NCBI RefSeq assembly: GCF_001703635.1
Contig: NZ_LQZT01000012.1
Span: 487,096-551,095, forward strand
Reading direction: 5' to 3'
DNA: 64,000 nucleotides
Origin: Parahoeflea olei
Lineage (GTDB): Bacteria; Pseudomonadota; Alphaproteobacteria; Rhizobiales; Rhizobiaceae
The position numbers were made by a program, and so were the translations under genes. Each line of letters opens with the position of its first letter. Position 1 is the first letter of the stretch. The notes under the pieces are model-generated. The model was not told where the DNA came from, searched no databases, and saw only the letters and a list, made by a program, of their open reading frames with translations. Positions 1-7,568 of the stretch are shown here, in pieces.

Positions 1-471
1 GTCGGCTCCTTCCGGCCGGCCGTGGGTCGCCAGCATGGCGTTGGTATAGGCCCGGTCGCCGGTGATTTCGCGGCCGAGCCAGGCCGGCAGGGCGGGCGTC
101 TCGTCCTCGGACGACAGCTCCACCTCGGCGATCACGAGGCCGCTGAGGCTGCCGCCGAAAACATCGACTTCCCACAGATGGCTGCCGGCGGGAATGAGGT
201 GGCGGGTCTTTTCAATGAGCCGGCCGCGGCTTGCCGCCACCATCGCGCGGGCGTCATCAAGCGGCACGGCATATTCGAATTCCTCGCGGGTCATGTCCGA
301 CACACCCACTTTCAGCGTGATGCTCGCCTTGGTGCCGCCGGAAATGCGCACCCGCAGCGACGTGTCGCCATCGATGGCGACATAGGCTTGAACGATTGGG
401 CGCGAGGACTGGACCAGGCCGCGCCAATCGTCACTTTCCACCAAGAACTTGCGCTCGATTTCACTGGCCAT
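1..471 (-). CDS. CYTH domain protein (adenylate cyclase/thiamine-triphosphatase-like), 3' end outside window
   Basis: The minus-strand frame is open for 157 codons from an ATG at 471 to the window edge, so the C-terminus is missing. The N-terminus reads EIERKFLV, the ExExK signature of the CYTH superfamily (residues 4-8), which binds triphosphates and metal inside a beta tunnel. Further basic residues follow in the order expected for the tunnel (RVRIS, LKVG), then a patch of acidic residues (IAEVELSSEDE). Family members hydrolyse inorganic triphosphate or thiamine triphosphate, or make cAMP; bacterial single-domain members of this size are usually triphosphatases. Substrate cannot be told from sequence. 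Cytosolic; no signal peptide. The gene lies alone, 200 bp from the next gene on the same strand. Confidence 0.85.
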   Translation of the reverse strand, partial: MASEIERKFLVESDDWRGLVQSSRPIVQAYVAIDGDTSLRVRISGGTKASITLKVGVSDMTREEFEYAVPLDDARAMVAASRGRLIEKTRHLIPAGSHLWEVDVFGGSLSGLVIAEVELSSEDETPALPAWLGREITGDRAYTNAMLATHGRPEGAD

Positions 472-673
472 GGGGCATCATTGACCGAACCCCCACGGCT
501 TTGCAACTGCAACCCGCGCGGGGGCGGGCGGGTGCGACGCTGCGCCGTCTCCCGGCGCGCGAAAGCCGGCCCGAATACACCTACCCCCGGCGCCGCGGGT
601 GCGGGCCGGGGGTGGAAAACAAGCCGAAGTGACGGGCCGGCGTGAAGGGCCAAAGTGACCGGCCGAAGCGGTC

Positions 674-1234
674 TCAGGCAGCCTTCATCGGCTGCGGGGT
701 TTCGCCCTTGACGCTCTTGCCCACGGCTTCGAGCGCCCAGGCCTTGATCTGGGCTTCGAGCTCCTCGTTGCGCTGGCGCAGCGCCTCGATCTGGCTGTCG
801 ACCTTGTCGCGCTCGGCCTGGTGGATGGCGTCGAGCTGGTCCTGAAGCTCCTTGTTGCGGGCCTTCAGGGTTTCGGCGTCCTGGCCGCTCAGCGAATCGA
901 CCTTGTTCTGGAGTGCGATGATCTGCGAGGTGGCCCTGGACTGGAATTCGAGCAGTTCGGCGATCTGCGCCGCATTGGCGATCGCGGCTGCGTCCGCGTC
1001 GGATTTCGGCACCAGGAACATCGCCGCGATGGCGAGGATCGCAAACAGCGGCACGAGCGCGATGGCCGGGCCCGAAAGCGTGTGCGCGAGATCGAGATGG
1101 CCGAGATCGAGAGCGGCGGCGAAGAACAGGCTCGCCAGGATGGTTGCCGTGACCGCGAGGCCCTTGGAGACCAGTCCCATCATGTTGCCGGAGGCGCCGT
1201 CGGCCTTGCCTTTGTTGGGTTTTGCAGCTGCCAC
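674..1234 (-). CDS. small inner-membrane protein with C-terminal coiled coil, function unknown
   Basis: The product has 186 residues. After a basic N-terminus (AKPNKGK) there are two hydrophobic segments at about residues 23-43 and 55-75, separated by a short loop, so both termini are probably cytoplasmic. Residues about 88-172 are rich in Glu, Gln, Leu and Lys with heptad spacing (AQIAELLEF, LKARNKELQDQL, LRQRNEELEAQI), typical of a parallel coiled coil. I do not recognise a named family. The architecture suits a membrane-tethered scaffold or partner of another coiled-coil protein. It stands alone, with 293 bp of empty sequence upstream. The reading frame looks genuine: codon use matches neighbours and the helix pattern is coherent. 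Confidence 0.75.
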   Translation of the reverse strand: MAAAKPNKGKADGASGNMMGLVSKGLAVTATILASLFFAAALDLGHLDLAHTLSGPAIALVPLFAILAIAAMFLVPKSDADAAAIANAAQIAELLEFQSRATSQIIALQNKVDSLSGQDAETLKARNKELQDQLDAIHQAERDKVDSQIEALRQRNEELEAQIKAWALEAVGKSVKGETPQPMKAA

Positions 1235-1527
1235 TTCTAACTCCTTACGCGATACAACGGATGCTAAGCGTGACCGGTGCCGTCTTCGTCCGCTCGCAAT
1301 GGCTCAGGCCAGGACGCGCCGAAGAAACCGGTGACTTGAACAATGCCGGGATATCAGGGGATTCGACCGGCGTTGCGGACCCGCATCATGCTGTCCCCGA
1401 AAGGATGTCCACGGCGGAAGCATAGGCGTTTCGCTTTAAGGAAAGGTGAAAAGCAACGCGAATATGTGCCCCGTCCCGGGGCAGGTGCGCGCAGGCCCTG
1501 TTGTCGGGCCCGGCGCGCGCCGCCTTC

Positions 1528-1743
1528 TCAGATCCGGTCGAGATTGTCCGGATTGTCCAGCTCGCCGGCATCCGCGCCGCGCGTGGCCAGCCGGGACTGT
1601 GCCTCCATTCTCGCCATCTTGATGAGATAGGAGAGAAACTTGTTGTCGGGATTTTGCCGCGCGAGTTCGTAGGCGGCGGCGAGAAGCCCCTGGATTTTCA
1701 GAAGTGCGATGGTCTGCTCCATGCCGGTCGGTTGCTCGCTCAT
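1528..1743 (-). CDS. 71-residue protein translationally coupled to luxI, unknown
   Basis: The start ATG (1741-1743) overlaps the TGA of the upstream autoinducer synthase gene in an ATGA arrangement, so translation is probably coupled. The product begins MSEQPTGMEQTIALLK and consists of a predicted helical hairpin (AYELARQNPDNKFLSYLIKMA) and a charged tail ending NPDNLDRI. No signal peptide or membrane segment is visible. I do not recognise the family. Its position as the last cistron of luxR-luxI suggests a role linked to quorum sensing, for example modulation of synthase or receptor, but that is inference from context only. Expression should follow luxI. Confidence 0.7.
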   Translation of the reverse strand: MSEQPTGMEQTIALLKIQGLLAAAYELARQNPDNKFLSYLIKMARMEAQSRLATRGADAGELDNPDNLDRI

Positions 1744-2402
1744 AGGGCGGCTCCGGCCAGACGACGCGGCGCCGATTCGATGAACGGCAACTGTTCGCCG
1801 CGGCGCACCAGCAGCGGTCCCGGAACCGAGGCATGGGCGCGCCCGCTTTCCAGCGCCATTTCGTTGACCTCGATATAGGCCACCAGGCACCAGTCGCCCG
1901 ACAGGATGCGCGGCAGACCCGCCGGAATCACGTTCCAGCCCATGTCGAGCCAGCGCTTGAGCAGGTATTGCTGCAGCACCCCGCCGACATGGCTGATGCC
2001 TTCCTCGACGCAATATTCCATGACCGCGCAGAACATCTGCCCCAGAATACCGGTCGAGCCGACGCCGCGATATTCGGGCAGCACATAGGTCCTGGTCCAG
2101 TCTGCCCAGTCCTCGCGCTGCGGCAGGCCGATATTTTCGCACATGTGCGGAAATTCCTCCGAGACCAGATTGGGCAGGCTGGTCGGCATCAGCCGCGCCG
2201 AGGTGACTACCCGGTCGCCCATGATGCCGAGCATGTAGGTCGCTTGCGGCGTATCGAACGGATCGAGTTCGAGCCCGTCGTCGCTGATCGGTACCCAGCG
2301 GTTGGTGACGGCGTAATATTCATGGCGGCGACGCAAAAACTCTTCGAATTCACGCTCGTAGAGATGCTTGTTGCGAATGGTGACGACGTGAGCCTCTATC
2401 AT
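1740..2402 (-). CDS. luxI: acyl-homoserine-lactone synthase, LuxI family
   Basis: This 220-residue cytosolic enzyme should join an acyl chain (from acyl-ACP or acyl-CoA) to S-adenosylmethionine to make an N-acyl-homoserine lactone. LuxI landmarks are in order: Arg/Trp region RRRHEYY..NRW (about residues 24-38), ELDPFDTP (45-52, the two Asp residues), SARLMPT with the invariant Arg (about 69-75), and WTRTYVLPEYRG where most members have WE-x-S/T-R. The divergent WTRTYV block resembles the branch that includes BjaI/RpaI more than classical LuxI, which may mean an unusual acyl or aryl donor. A GGAG lies 6-9 nt before the ATG. The luxR-type gene is 45 bp upstream on the same strand, and a small unknown gene overlaps its stop. 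Confidence 0.9.
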   Translation of the reverse strand: MIEAHVVTIRNKHLYEREFEEFLRRRHEYYAVTNRWVPISDDGLELDPFDTPQATYMLGIMGDRVVTSARLMPTSLPNLVSEEFPHMCENIGLPQREDWADWTRTYVLPEYRGVGSTGILGQMFCAVMEYCVEEGISHVGGVLQQYLLKRWLDMGWNVIPAGLPRILSGDWCLVAYIEVNEMALESGRAHASVPGPLLVRRGEQLPFIESAPRRLAGAAL

Positions 2403-2447
2403 TTTCTCTCCCCTTCTTTTGCCCGGGGAAAAGGATAGGCAGCCCGC

Positions 2448-3203
2448 TCACCCCATGTCGCCTAGCGAATCCGCCAGTTGACCGAGCGTGATCTCTCCCT
2501 GCTGAATGGCCCGCACAACCGCGTGGGTTATGTTGGAGGCGTTGAGTTTTGCGCGGATCTGCGCGGTGTGGAAGCGGATGGTCTGTTCGCTGACATTGAG
2601 GATGACGGAGATGTCCCAGCAGGATTTGCCGGCGGCAGTCCACAGCAGCACCTCGCGCTCGCGCCCGGTCAGGCGCGCACGGCGCGGATGGCGGCTCTGG
2701 CGCCGCTCGATGGTGGAGGAGGCGTAGACCGCCATCAGGTTGACGGCGCCGCGTTCGCGCGGGCTGAGCAGGATCTTGTCGGGTCCACCGAAAGACATCA
2801 CCGACAGCCACTCGTCGCGGGAAAACAACGGCACCACATAGCCGTCGGCCAGCCCGTGCTCGGCGGCTTCGCCTGCGACCCGGGCTGCGCCGTCCATCGC
2901 GGCGCGTTCGGCATCGACCTCGCTCCAGACGAAGGGCTCGATCTTGTCGAACACCTGCTGGCACACCGCGTCGGAGCGGGCATAGTCGCCCTCCACATAG
3001 CGCGACCACCAGTCCTCGGGAAACCGGTTGGTCTTGACCAGTGTCGCGATCGAGGCATCGCCGGCGGGCAGGCCGGTGTAGATCATGTGCTGAAAGCCGA
3101 ACCCCGACACCACCTCGAGCAAATCGTCGAGAAGCGTATCGATCGAGGCATGTGTTTCCACGCGTTCGATGAACTCGAACACTGCCGCATCATGTCCGCT
3201 CAT
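2448..3203 (-). CDS. luxR: LuxR-family quorum-sensing transcriptional regulator
   Basis: The product has about 251 residues: an N-terminal autoinducer-binding domain (about 10-165) and a C-terminal GerE/LuxR helix-turn-helix (about 180-245, LTGREREVLLW...NVSEQTIRFHTAQIRAKLN). The ligand pocket shows W..RY followed by D in ARSDAV and W in EPFVW, matching the W57, Y61, D70 and W85 set of TraR/LasR. It should bind the acyl-homoserine lactone made by the adjacent synthase and then activate promoters. ATG at 3203 is used; an in-frame GTG six bases upstream (3209) is possible. The gene is directly upstream of luxI in the same direction, so the pair may be one transcript. Upstream lies an 18-bp imperfectly symmetric palindrome (3367-3384). 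Confidence 0.9.
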   Translation of the reverse strand: MSGHDAAVFEFIERVETHASIDTLLDDLLEVVSGFGFQHMIYTGLPAGDASIATLVKTNRFPEDWWSRYVEGDYARSDAVCQQVFDKIEPFVWSEVDAERAAMDGAARVAGEAAEHGLADGYVVPLFSRDEWLSVMSFGGPDKILLSPRERGAVNLMAVYASSTIERRQSRHPRRARLTGREREVLLWTAAGKSCWDISVILNVSEQTIRFHTAQIRAKLNASNITHAVVRAIQQGEITLGQLADSLGDMG

Positions 3204-3366
3204 GGCCACGCCCGTCGCGGATCTTTGCTGGTAACGACCACACTATCCCCCATCCGGATTCCTGACCCTAACCCACACGATTGTCCGGTTCAATCAAGAT
3301 GCGTCGCGGTGTCGTTCGTACCGCTTCCGCTTCGGGCCATCGCGGAACCTATGCCGGTTCATCCGA

Positions 3367-3384
3367 AAAGACGACTTCGTCTTT
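3367..3384. promoter_or_regulatory. 18-bp inverted repeat upstream of luxR, operator-like or weak terminator
   Basis: The sequence AAAGACGACTTCGTCTTT has 8-bp perfect arms around a 2-base centre. Its length matches lux/tra boxes (18-20 bp), and it sits 164 bp upstream of the luxR start. It also lies 43 bp past the stop of the LysR gene. Read on the minus strand it is followed by TTTTC, so a weak intrinsic terminator for that gene is equally possible. The two uses are not exclusive. Confidence 0.4.
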
Positions 3385-3426
3385 AGGCCTATTCCCGCCG
3401 GCGCGGCTTCGAGCCGAGGCGGCTGC

Positions 3427-4383
3427 TCAGGGATATGTCCGTTCGGCGATCGGCGTGGTCTCGATCAGTTGCCCGATCGCGGCCACCAGAACGCTTTCGG
3501 CCGGATTGAGGCTGCGGCGGGGATTGGTGACGAAGTAGATATCCGCCGTCGGCAACCCGCCATAGGGCGGCAGCGGCCACAACAGGCCGGCCGCGACATC
3601 GCGGCTTGCGACATGGACGGGCAGGGCGCCCACGCCGATGCCGGCGACGATCATGCGGCGCACTTCCGGGAGATTGGCGGAGACGCCCTTGACTTCGGGG
3701 TCGAGCAGGGCGCGCTCGCGCAGCTGCGCAAGCAGGAACAGCGGTCCGCTTTCGACCTCGGTCTGGAACGAGACGGAGTTTTCGCCCTTGAGTTCCGAAA
3801 GCTTGATCTGGGTCTTGCCGAACAGGCGGTGGCGCGGCCCGCAATACAGCGCGAAGCGTTCCCGGTAGAGCGGCTGCGCGAGAAGTGCGGGATCGGGATC
3901 GCGCATCAGGCAGACGCCGAAGGTGGCGCGGTTCTGGCGCACGCGGTTGAGCACTTCCGAGCTTTCGGCGATCGAGATCGAATAGGTCACGCCCGGATGG
4001 TCTTCATTGAACCTGTAGAGCACGCGGTCGAGGTGATCGCAGACCACGTGGCTGGTCATGACGATGGTGATGTGGCCGGTCACGCGCCGTTGCGCCTTGG
4101 TGATCAGGCCGGGAATCTGCGAGACCGCGCCGAACAGCGCGGTGCATTCCTGGTAGAGCACCTGTCCCGCCTCGGTCACGGCGAAATGGCCCGGCCGCCG
4201 GTCAATGAGCGAGGCTCCGATGGTGGTTTCAAGCCGCTTGAGCGCGCTCGAAATGGTGGGCTGCGTCACCCCCAGAAAGTCCGCCGCCCGGGTCAGGCCG
4301 CGCTGGTCCACCACGATCATGAAGGTGCGCAGCAGGTTCCAGTCGAGATTCCAGGGAAACCGTTGTTCGTAGGGCTGCATCAT
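3427..4383 (-). CDS. LysR-type transcriptional regulator, divergent to the catabolic operon
   Basis: The 318-residue protein has the winged helix-turn-helix of LysR regulators at about residues 14-75 (LLRTFMIVVDQRGLTRAA, then VTQPTISSALKRLE) and a periplasmic-binding-protein-like effector domain from about 100 to 305 (TGHITIVMTSHVV at its start). It is transcribed away from the ABC transporter operon, with 152 bp between the two starts, the standard layout for a LysR protein controlling the divergent pathway. The effector is presumably the imported compound or a degradation intermediate. The first two codons are both ATG (4383 and 4380). A T-N11-A palindrome overlaps its own start, consistent with autoregulation. 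Confidence 0.9.
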   Translation of the reverse strand: MMQPYEQRFPWNLDWNLLRTFMIVVDQRGLTRAADFLGVTQPTISSALKRLETTIGASLIDRRPGHFAVTEAGQVLYQECTALFGAVSQIPGLITKAQRRVTGHITIVMTSHVVCDHLDRVLYRFNEDHPGVTYSISIAESSEVLNRVRQNRATFGVCLMRDPDPALLAQPLYRERFALYCGPRHRLFGKTQIKLSELKGENSVSFQTEVESGPLFLLAQLRERALLDPEVKGVSANLPEVRRMIVAGIGVGALPVHVASRDVAAGLLWPLPPYGGLPTADIYFVTNPRRSLNPAESVLVAAIGQLIETTPIAERTYP

Positions 4384-4420
4384 AAATCCTGTTTATGCTC
4401 TGGATTGATAATATCTGTTT
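4382..4420. promoter_or_regulatory. candidate LysR operator between the regulator and the catabolic operon
   Basis: ATAAATCCTGTTTAT at 4382-4396 is an inverted repeat containing the T-N11-A core recognised by LysR-type regulators. GATAATATC at 4407-4415 is a second short palindrome. CTGTTT recurs at 4389 and 4415, spaced 26 bp. The tract is AT-rich against a GC-rich background and lies in the divergent intergenic region. The first palindrome overlaps the regulator's start codon, a position suited to autorepression. Confidence 0.5.
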
Positions 4421-4535
4421 GATCCATGGTAAAGCGGCATGTCACAAAACGCCCCAGGGCTGATGCGGCATTTCTCGCTTCCCCGGCTGCCACGGTCCCT
4501 CAGAACATCAGCAATGGAACAGAAAAGGGCGTCAC

Positions 4536-5312
4536 ATGAACGCGTTTACCAGGATTATCGGGGCCGCGATTGCGGTCGGGTCGCTGGCTTTCGTCACCGC
4601 CGGAGCCGCTTCCGCCGACGAATTGGCCGCCATCAAGGAAAAGGGCACCATGCGCATCGCCATGAGCGGCGCCTATCCGCCCTTCAACTTCGTCAACGAA
4701 CAGAACGAAGTCGTCGGTTTCGACGCGGCCATCGGCACCGAAATCGCCAAGCGCATGGGGCTCGAGGCCGAGATCGTCACCACCGCCTGGGACGGCATCA
4801 TCGGTGGCCTGCTCGCCAACAAATACGATGCCATCGTCGGCTCGATGTCGATCACCGAGGAACGCGAGAAGGTGGTCGATTTTGTCGGACCCTACTACAC
4901 CACCAAGCGCGCGATCTTCACCATGACCGGTTCGCCGCTCACCTCCGTGAGCCAGCTGGGCGATGCCACCGTCGGCGTGACGCTCGGCGAAACCCACGAA
5001 CAGTGGGCGCGTGAACAGGGCTACACCGTCAAGACCTACAAGGGCCTGCCCGAACTGCTGCTCGAACTCGAAAACGGCCGCGTCGACGCGATCATCGCCG
5101 ATTCCGTCGCCGTCATCCTGGCCGCCAAGGAAAGCAACCGCGAGCTCGTGGCCCTCAACGATCTCGAAACCGAATCCGTCGGTGCCGGCATCGCCATCCG
5201 CAAGGGCAACCTCGAGCTTGCCGCCGAAATGCAGGCAGCCCTCGACGCCATGCAGGAAGACGGCACCTATCTCAAGATCGCCAATGAATGGGTCGGCGGC
5301 GACATTCGCTGA
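4536..5312 (+). CDS. polar amino acid-type ABC transporter substrate-binding protein
   Basis: This 258-residue periplasmic protein has a signal peptide (MNAFTRIIGAAIAVGS...AGAASA, cleavage near residue 27) and a family 3 solute-binding fold. Diagnostic segments are MRIAMSGAYPPFNF, VVGFDAAIGTEIAKRMG, WDGIIGGLLANKYDAIVGSM and EREKVVDFVGPYY. The binding site should hold the amino and carboxylate groups of an amino acid or close analogue; Arg in SITEEREK and Asp in DAIIADS occupy the usual ligand positions. It is the first gene of the operon and is followed by a strong intrinsic terminator that probably makes it the most expressed member. The ligand is unknown; opine-, amino-acid- and polyamine-like compounds are all compatible. 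Confidence 0.9.
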   Translation: MNAFTRIIGAAIAVGSLAFVTAGAASADELAAIKEKGTMRIAMSGAYPPFNFVNEQNEVVGFDAAIGTEIAKRMGLEAEIVTTAWDGIIGGLLANKYDAIVGSMSITEEREKVVDFVGPYYTTKRAIFTMTGSPLTSVSQLGDATVGVTLGETHEQWAREQGYTVKTYKGLPELLLELENGRVDAIIADSVAVILAAKESNRELVALNDLETESVGAGIAIRKGNLELAAEMQAALDAMQEDGTYLKIANEWVGGDIR

Positions 5313-5325
5313 TCCCGTTTCCCGG

Positions 5326-5357
5326 TCCCGCGCGAAACATCTTCGCGCGGGATTTTT
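5326..5357 (+). terminator. intrinsic terminator/attenuator after the solute-binding protein gene
   Basis: A perfect 11-bp stem (5326-5336 with 5342-5352, TCCCGCGCGAA) with a 5-base loop is followed by TTTTT at 5353-5357. It lies 14 bp after the stop of the binding-protein gene and 48 bp before the next gene. This position is commonly used to give the binding protein a higher transcript level than the downstream membrane and enzyme genes. Confidence 0.85.
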
Positions 5358-5404
5358 CCGACAGTTCGAACCCGCCCGTTTCCCGCGGGCACCAGGATGA
5401 CGCG

Positions 5405-6196
5405 ATGAAGACCCATTACGGCCAACTCACGATCGACGAAGTGCGCGACGCGGACAAGGACAGGGTGGTGATCCTGTCGGTGTCGGCCACCGAGGACCAC
5501 GGCTCGCACATGCCGCTCGACACCGACACGGTGCTCGGCATGGCGGTGGCGGAGGGAGCGGCCAAGCTCGCGCCCGAGGACATCCTGGTGATGCCGCCGA
5601 TCCCCTATGGCTTCAACGAGCACCACAAGGATTTTCCGGGCGTGATCTGGATCGAGCCCGAGACACTGATTTCCTTCATCACCGATGTGACCAAGTCGCT
5701 CGCCCATCACGGCTTCCGCCGCATCCTGCTCCTGAATTCGCACGGCTCGAACCATCCGGTGCTTGATCTCGCCGCGCGCAAGACCGTGATCCAGTCCGAA
5801 GTGCTCTGCGTGAGCTGCTCCTACTGGAACCTGATTTCGAAGGAAATCAACGAGATCCGCAGCTCTCCGCTCGGCGGGATAGCCCATGCGGGCGAGTTCG
5901 AGGCCTCGATCTACATGCATCTGCATCCCGATCTCGTGGATCTCAGCACGGCCAAGAGCCAGATCGCCCACAATCCGGGCAGCAAGTTCTTCAATCTCGA
6001 TCTCGCCGGCGGCGGCGGCAAGGCGATGCTGATGCGCTGGTGGTCGTCGGTTTCCGAAGACGGCACCATGGGCGATCCCACGGTCGCCACCGCGGAGAAG
6101 GGCAAGCTGTTCCTCGATGCCGCCGTCAACGCGACCGTCGAACTGGTGCGCGAGATCCGGGCGCTGCCGCTTCTGCCGCGCGTCGACCGGCACTGA
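5405..6196 (+). CDS. creatininase-family amidohydrolase
   Basis: The 263-residue protein belongs to the creatininase superfamily of zinc/manganese amidohydrolases, which open cyclic amides or cleave formamides (creatinine, 3-amino-formylamino uracil derivatives, mycofactocin peptide). Expected metal ligands are visible: ATEDHGSHMPLDTDT (Glu, His and Asp, about residues 26-40), LLNSHGSN (His in the middle), and HAGEFEAS (Glu, about residue 165). The first motif has ED where the common form is EQ/EW. ATG 5405 gives the normal family length. It sits inside the transporter operon between binding protein and permeases, an unusual place for an enzyme, which argues that it acts on the imported solute. 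Confidence 0.85.
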   Translation: MKTHYGQLTIDEVRDADKDRVVILSVSATEDHGSHMPLDTDTVLGMAVAEGAAKLAPEDILVMPPIPYGFNEHHKDFPGVIWIEPETLISFITDVTKSLAHHGFRRILLLNSHGSNHPVLDLAARKTVIQSEVLCVSCSYWNLISKEINEIRSSPLGGIAHAGEFEASIYMHLHPDLVDLSTAKSQIAHNPGSKFFNLDLAGGGGKAMLMRWWSSVSEDGTMGDPTVATAEKGKLFLDAAVNATVELVREIRALPLLPRVDRH

Positions 6197-6214
6197 GCCG
6201 AAAGGGACCGGACC

Positions 6215-6862
6215 GTGGACACGGATCTGATCATTCGCGTCTTTCCCTACTTCATCGAGGCGGGTTGGGTGACGATCCAGCTGTCGGTGCTGTCGATGCT
6301 GCTGGGGCTCGTCTGCGGCGCGCTCGGCGCCGCGGCGCGGCTGTCGCGCTCGGTGGTGCTGCGCTTCATCGGCGCGGCCTATGTGAGCCTGATCCGCGGC
6401 ACGCCGGCGCTGATCCAGGTCTTCATCCTCTATTTCGGCGGCCCGCAGATCGGCATCCAGCTCGAGGCCTTCGAGGCGGGCGTGCTGGCGCTCGGTTTCA
6501 ATATCGGCGCCTACATGACCGAAACCATGCGCGGCGCCATCATCTCGGTCGACCGCGGCCAGACCGAGGCGGCGCGCACGCTGGGCCTCAGCCGCTTCGA
6601 GACTTTTCGCGCCGTCACGCTGCCGCAGGCGCTCCGGCTGATGATCCGGCCGCTCGGCGTCAATATCAACGCGCTGATCAAGGGCACCGCGCTGGTGGCG
6701 GCGATTTCGGTGGTCGAACTGACCTATACCGCGCAGCGTTATATCGGTTCGACCTACAAGCCGTTCGAGATGTTCTTCCTCGCCGGCGCCATCTACATGG
6801 CGATCATCTATGTTACCGGCACCGCCGTCTCTTGGCTCGACCGGCGGGTGGCGCTCAAATGA
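6215..6862 (+). CDS. polar amino acid ABC transporter permease (HisMQ type), first
   Basis: The 215-residue inner-membrane protein starts at GTG 6215, 18 bp after the creatininase gene. About five hydrophobic segments are seen, beginning AGWVTIQLSVLSMLLGLVCG. The EAA loop that contacts the ATPase reads [25 protein letters not shown] (about residues 120-145, including the conserved G). This is the typical fold of the His/Glu/Gln/Arg/opine permease family. The second permease is 30 bp downstream; the two should form a heterodimer with two copies of the ATP-binding subunit encoded further on. Confidence 0.92.
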   Translation: MDTDLIIRVFPYFIEAGWVTIQLSVLSMLLGLVCGALGAAARLSRSVVLRFIGAAYVSLIRGTPALIQVFILYFGGPQIGIQLEAFEAGVLALGFNIGAYMTETMRGAIISVDRGQTEAARTLGLSRFETFRAVTLPQALRLMIRPLGVNINALIKGTALVAAISVVELTYTAQRYIGSTYKPFEMFFLAGAIYMAIIYVTGTAVSWLDRRVALK

Positions 6863-6892
6863 CCCGGCACTCAAGCACATGCGGGGGCCGTC

Positions 6893-7549
6893 ATGGGTCT
6901 TGATTTTTCCGTCGTCCCGCCGTTTTTCGACGCGCTGCTGACCGGCGCGCTCTGGACCGTCGCGATCACCATATCGGCTGCCGTGCTGAGCTTTTTCGGC
7001 GGCATCCTGTTTGCCGTGATCGCGCTCTATGCGCCCTGGCCGATCCGCTATCCGTTCCGGCTGTTTGCCTGGCTGTTTATGGGCACGCCGCTGCTGCTGC
7101 AGCTGTTCCTGATCTATTTCGGGCTGATCCAGATCGGCGTCGACCTGCCGGCCTTCGTCGCCGGCGTGATCGGGCTCGGCCTGCATTTCGCGGTCTACAA
7201 TTCCGACATCATCCAGGCCGGCATTCTCGCCGTCGACAAGGGGCAATACGAGGGCGCGCGCACGCTGGGGCTCAGCCGCGGGCAGACGCTGCGCAAGGTG
7301 GTGGTGCCGCAGGCCATCCGCTCCGTGGTGCCGCCGATCGGCAACAACATGATCGCGCTTCTGAAGGATTCCGCGCTGGTCTCGGTGATCGGCGTCACCG
7401 AACTCACGCTTTCCTCGCAGATGGCGATCTCGCGCACCTTCCGTCCGTTCGAATTCTATGTCGCTGCCGCCGCCTGCTACTACGTCATCAATCTTGGCCT
7501 CGAGGCCGGGCTGCGCCGCATCGAGCGGCGCATCCAGATCGCCCGCTGA
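6893..7549 (+). CDS. polar amino acid ABC transporter permease (HisMQ type), second
   Basis: The 218-residue inner-membrane protein has a hydrophobic pattern like the first permease ([20 protein letters not shown] at the start, [16 protein letters not shown] in the middle). The EAA motif is [25 protein letters not shown] at about residues 118-143. The two permeases share the family fold but are clearly different proteins, as expected for a heterodimeric translocation pore. The ATP-binding subunit gene starts 20 bp after its stop. Confidence 0.92.
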   Translation: MGLDFSVVPPFFDALLTGALWTVAITISAAVLSFFGGILFAVIALYAPWPIRYPFRLFAWLFMGTPLLLQLFLIYFGLIQIGVDLPAFVAGVIGLGLHFAVYNSDIIQAGILAVDKGQYEGARTLGLSRGQTLRKVVVPQAIRSVVPPIGNNMIALLKDSALVSVIGVTELTLSSQMAISRTFRPFEFYVAAAACYYVINLGLEAGLRRIERRIQIAR

Positions 7550-7568
7550 GGCTTTGAGGGAGACCCAT

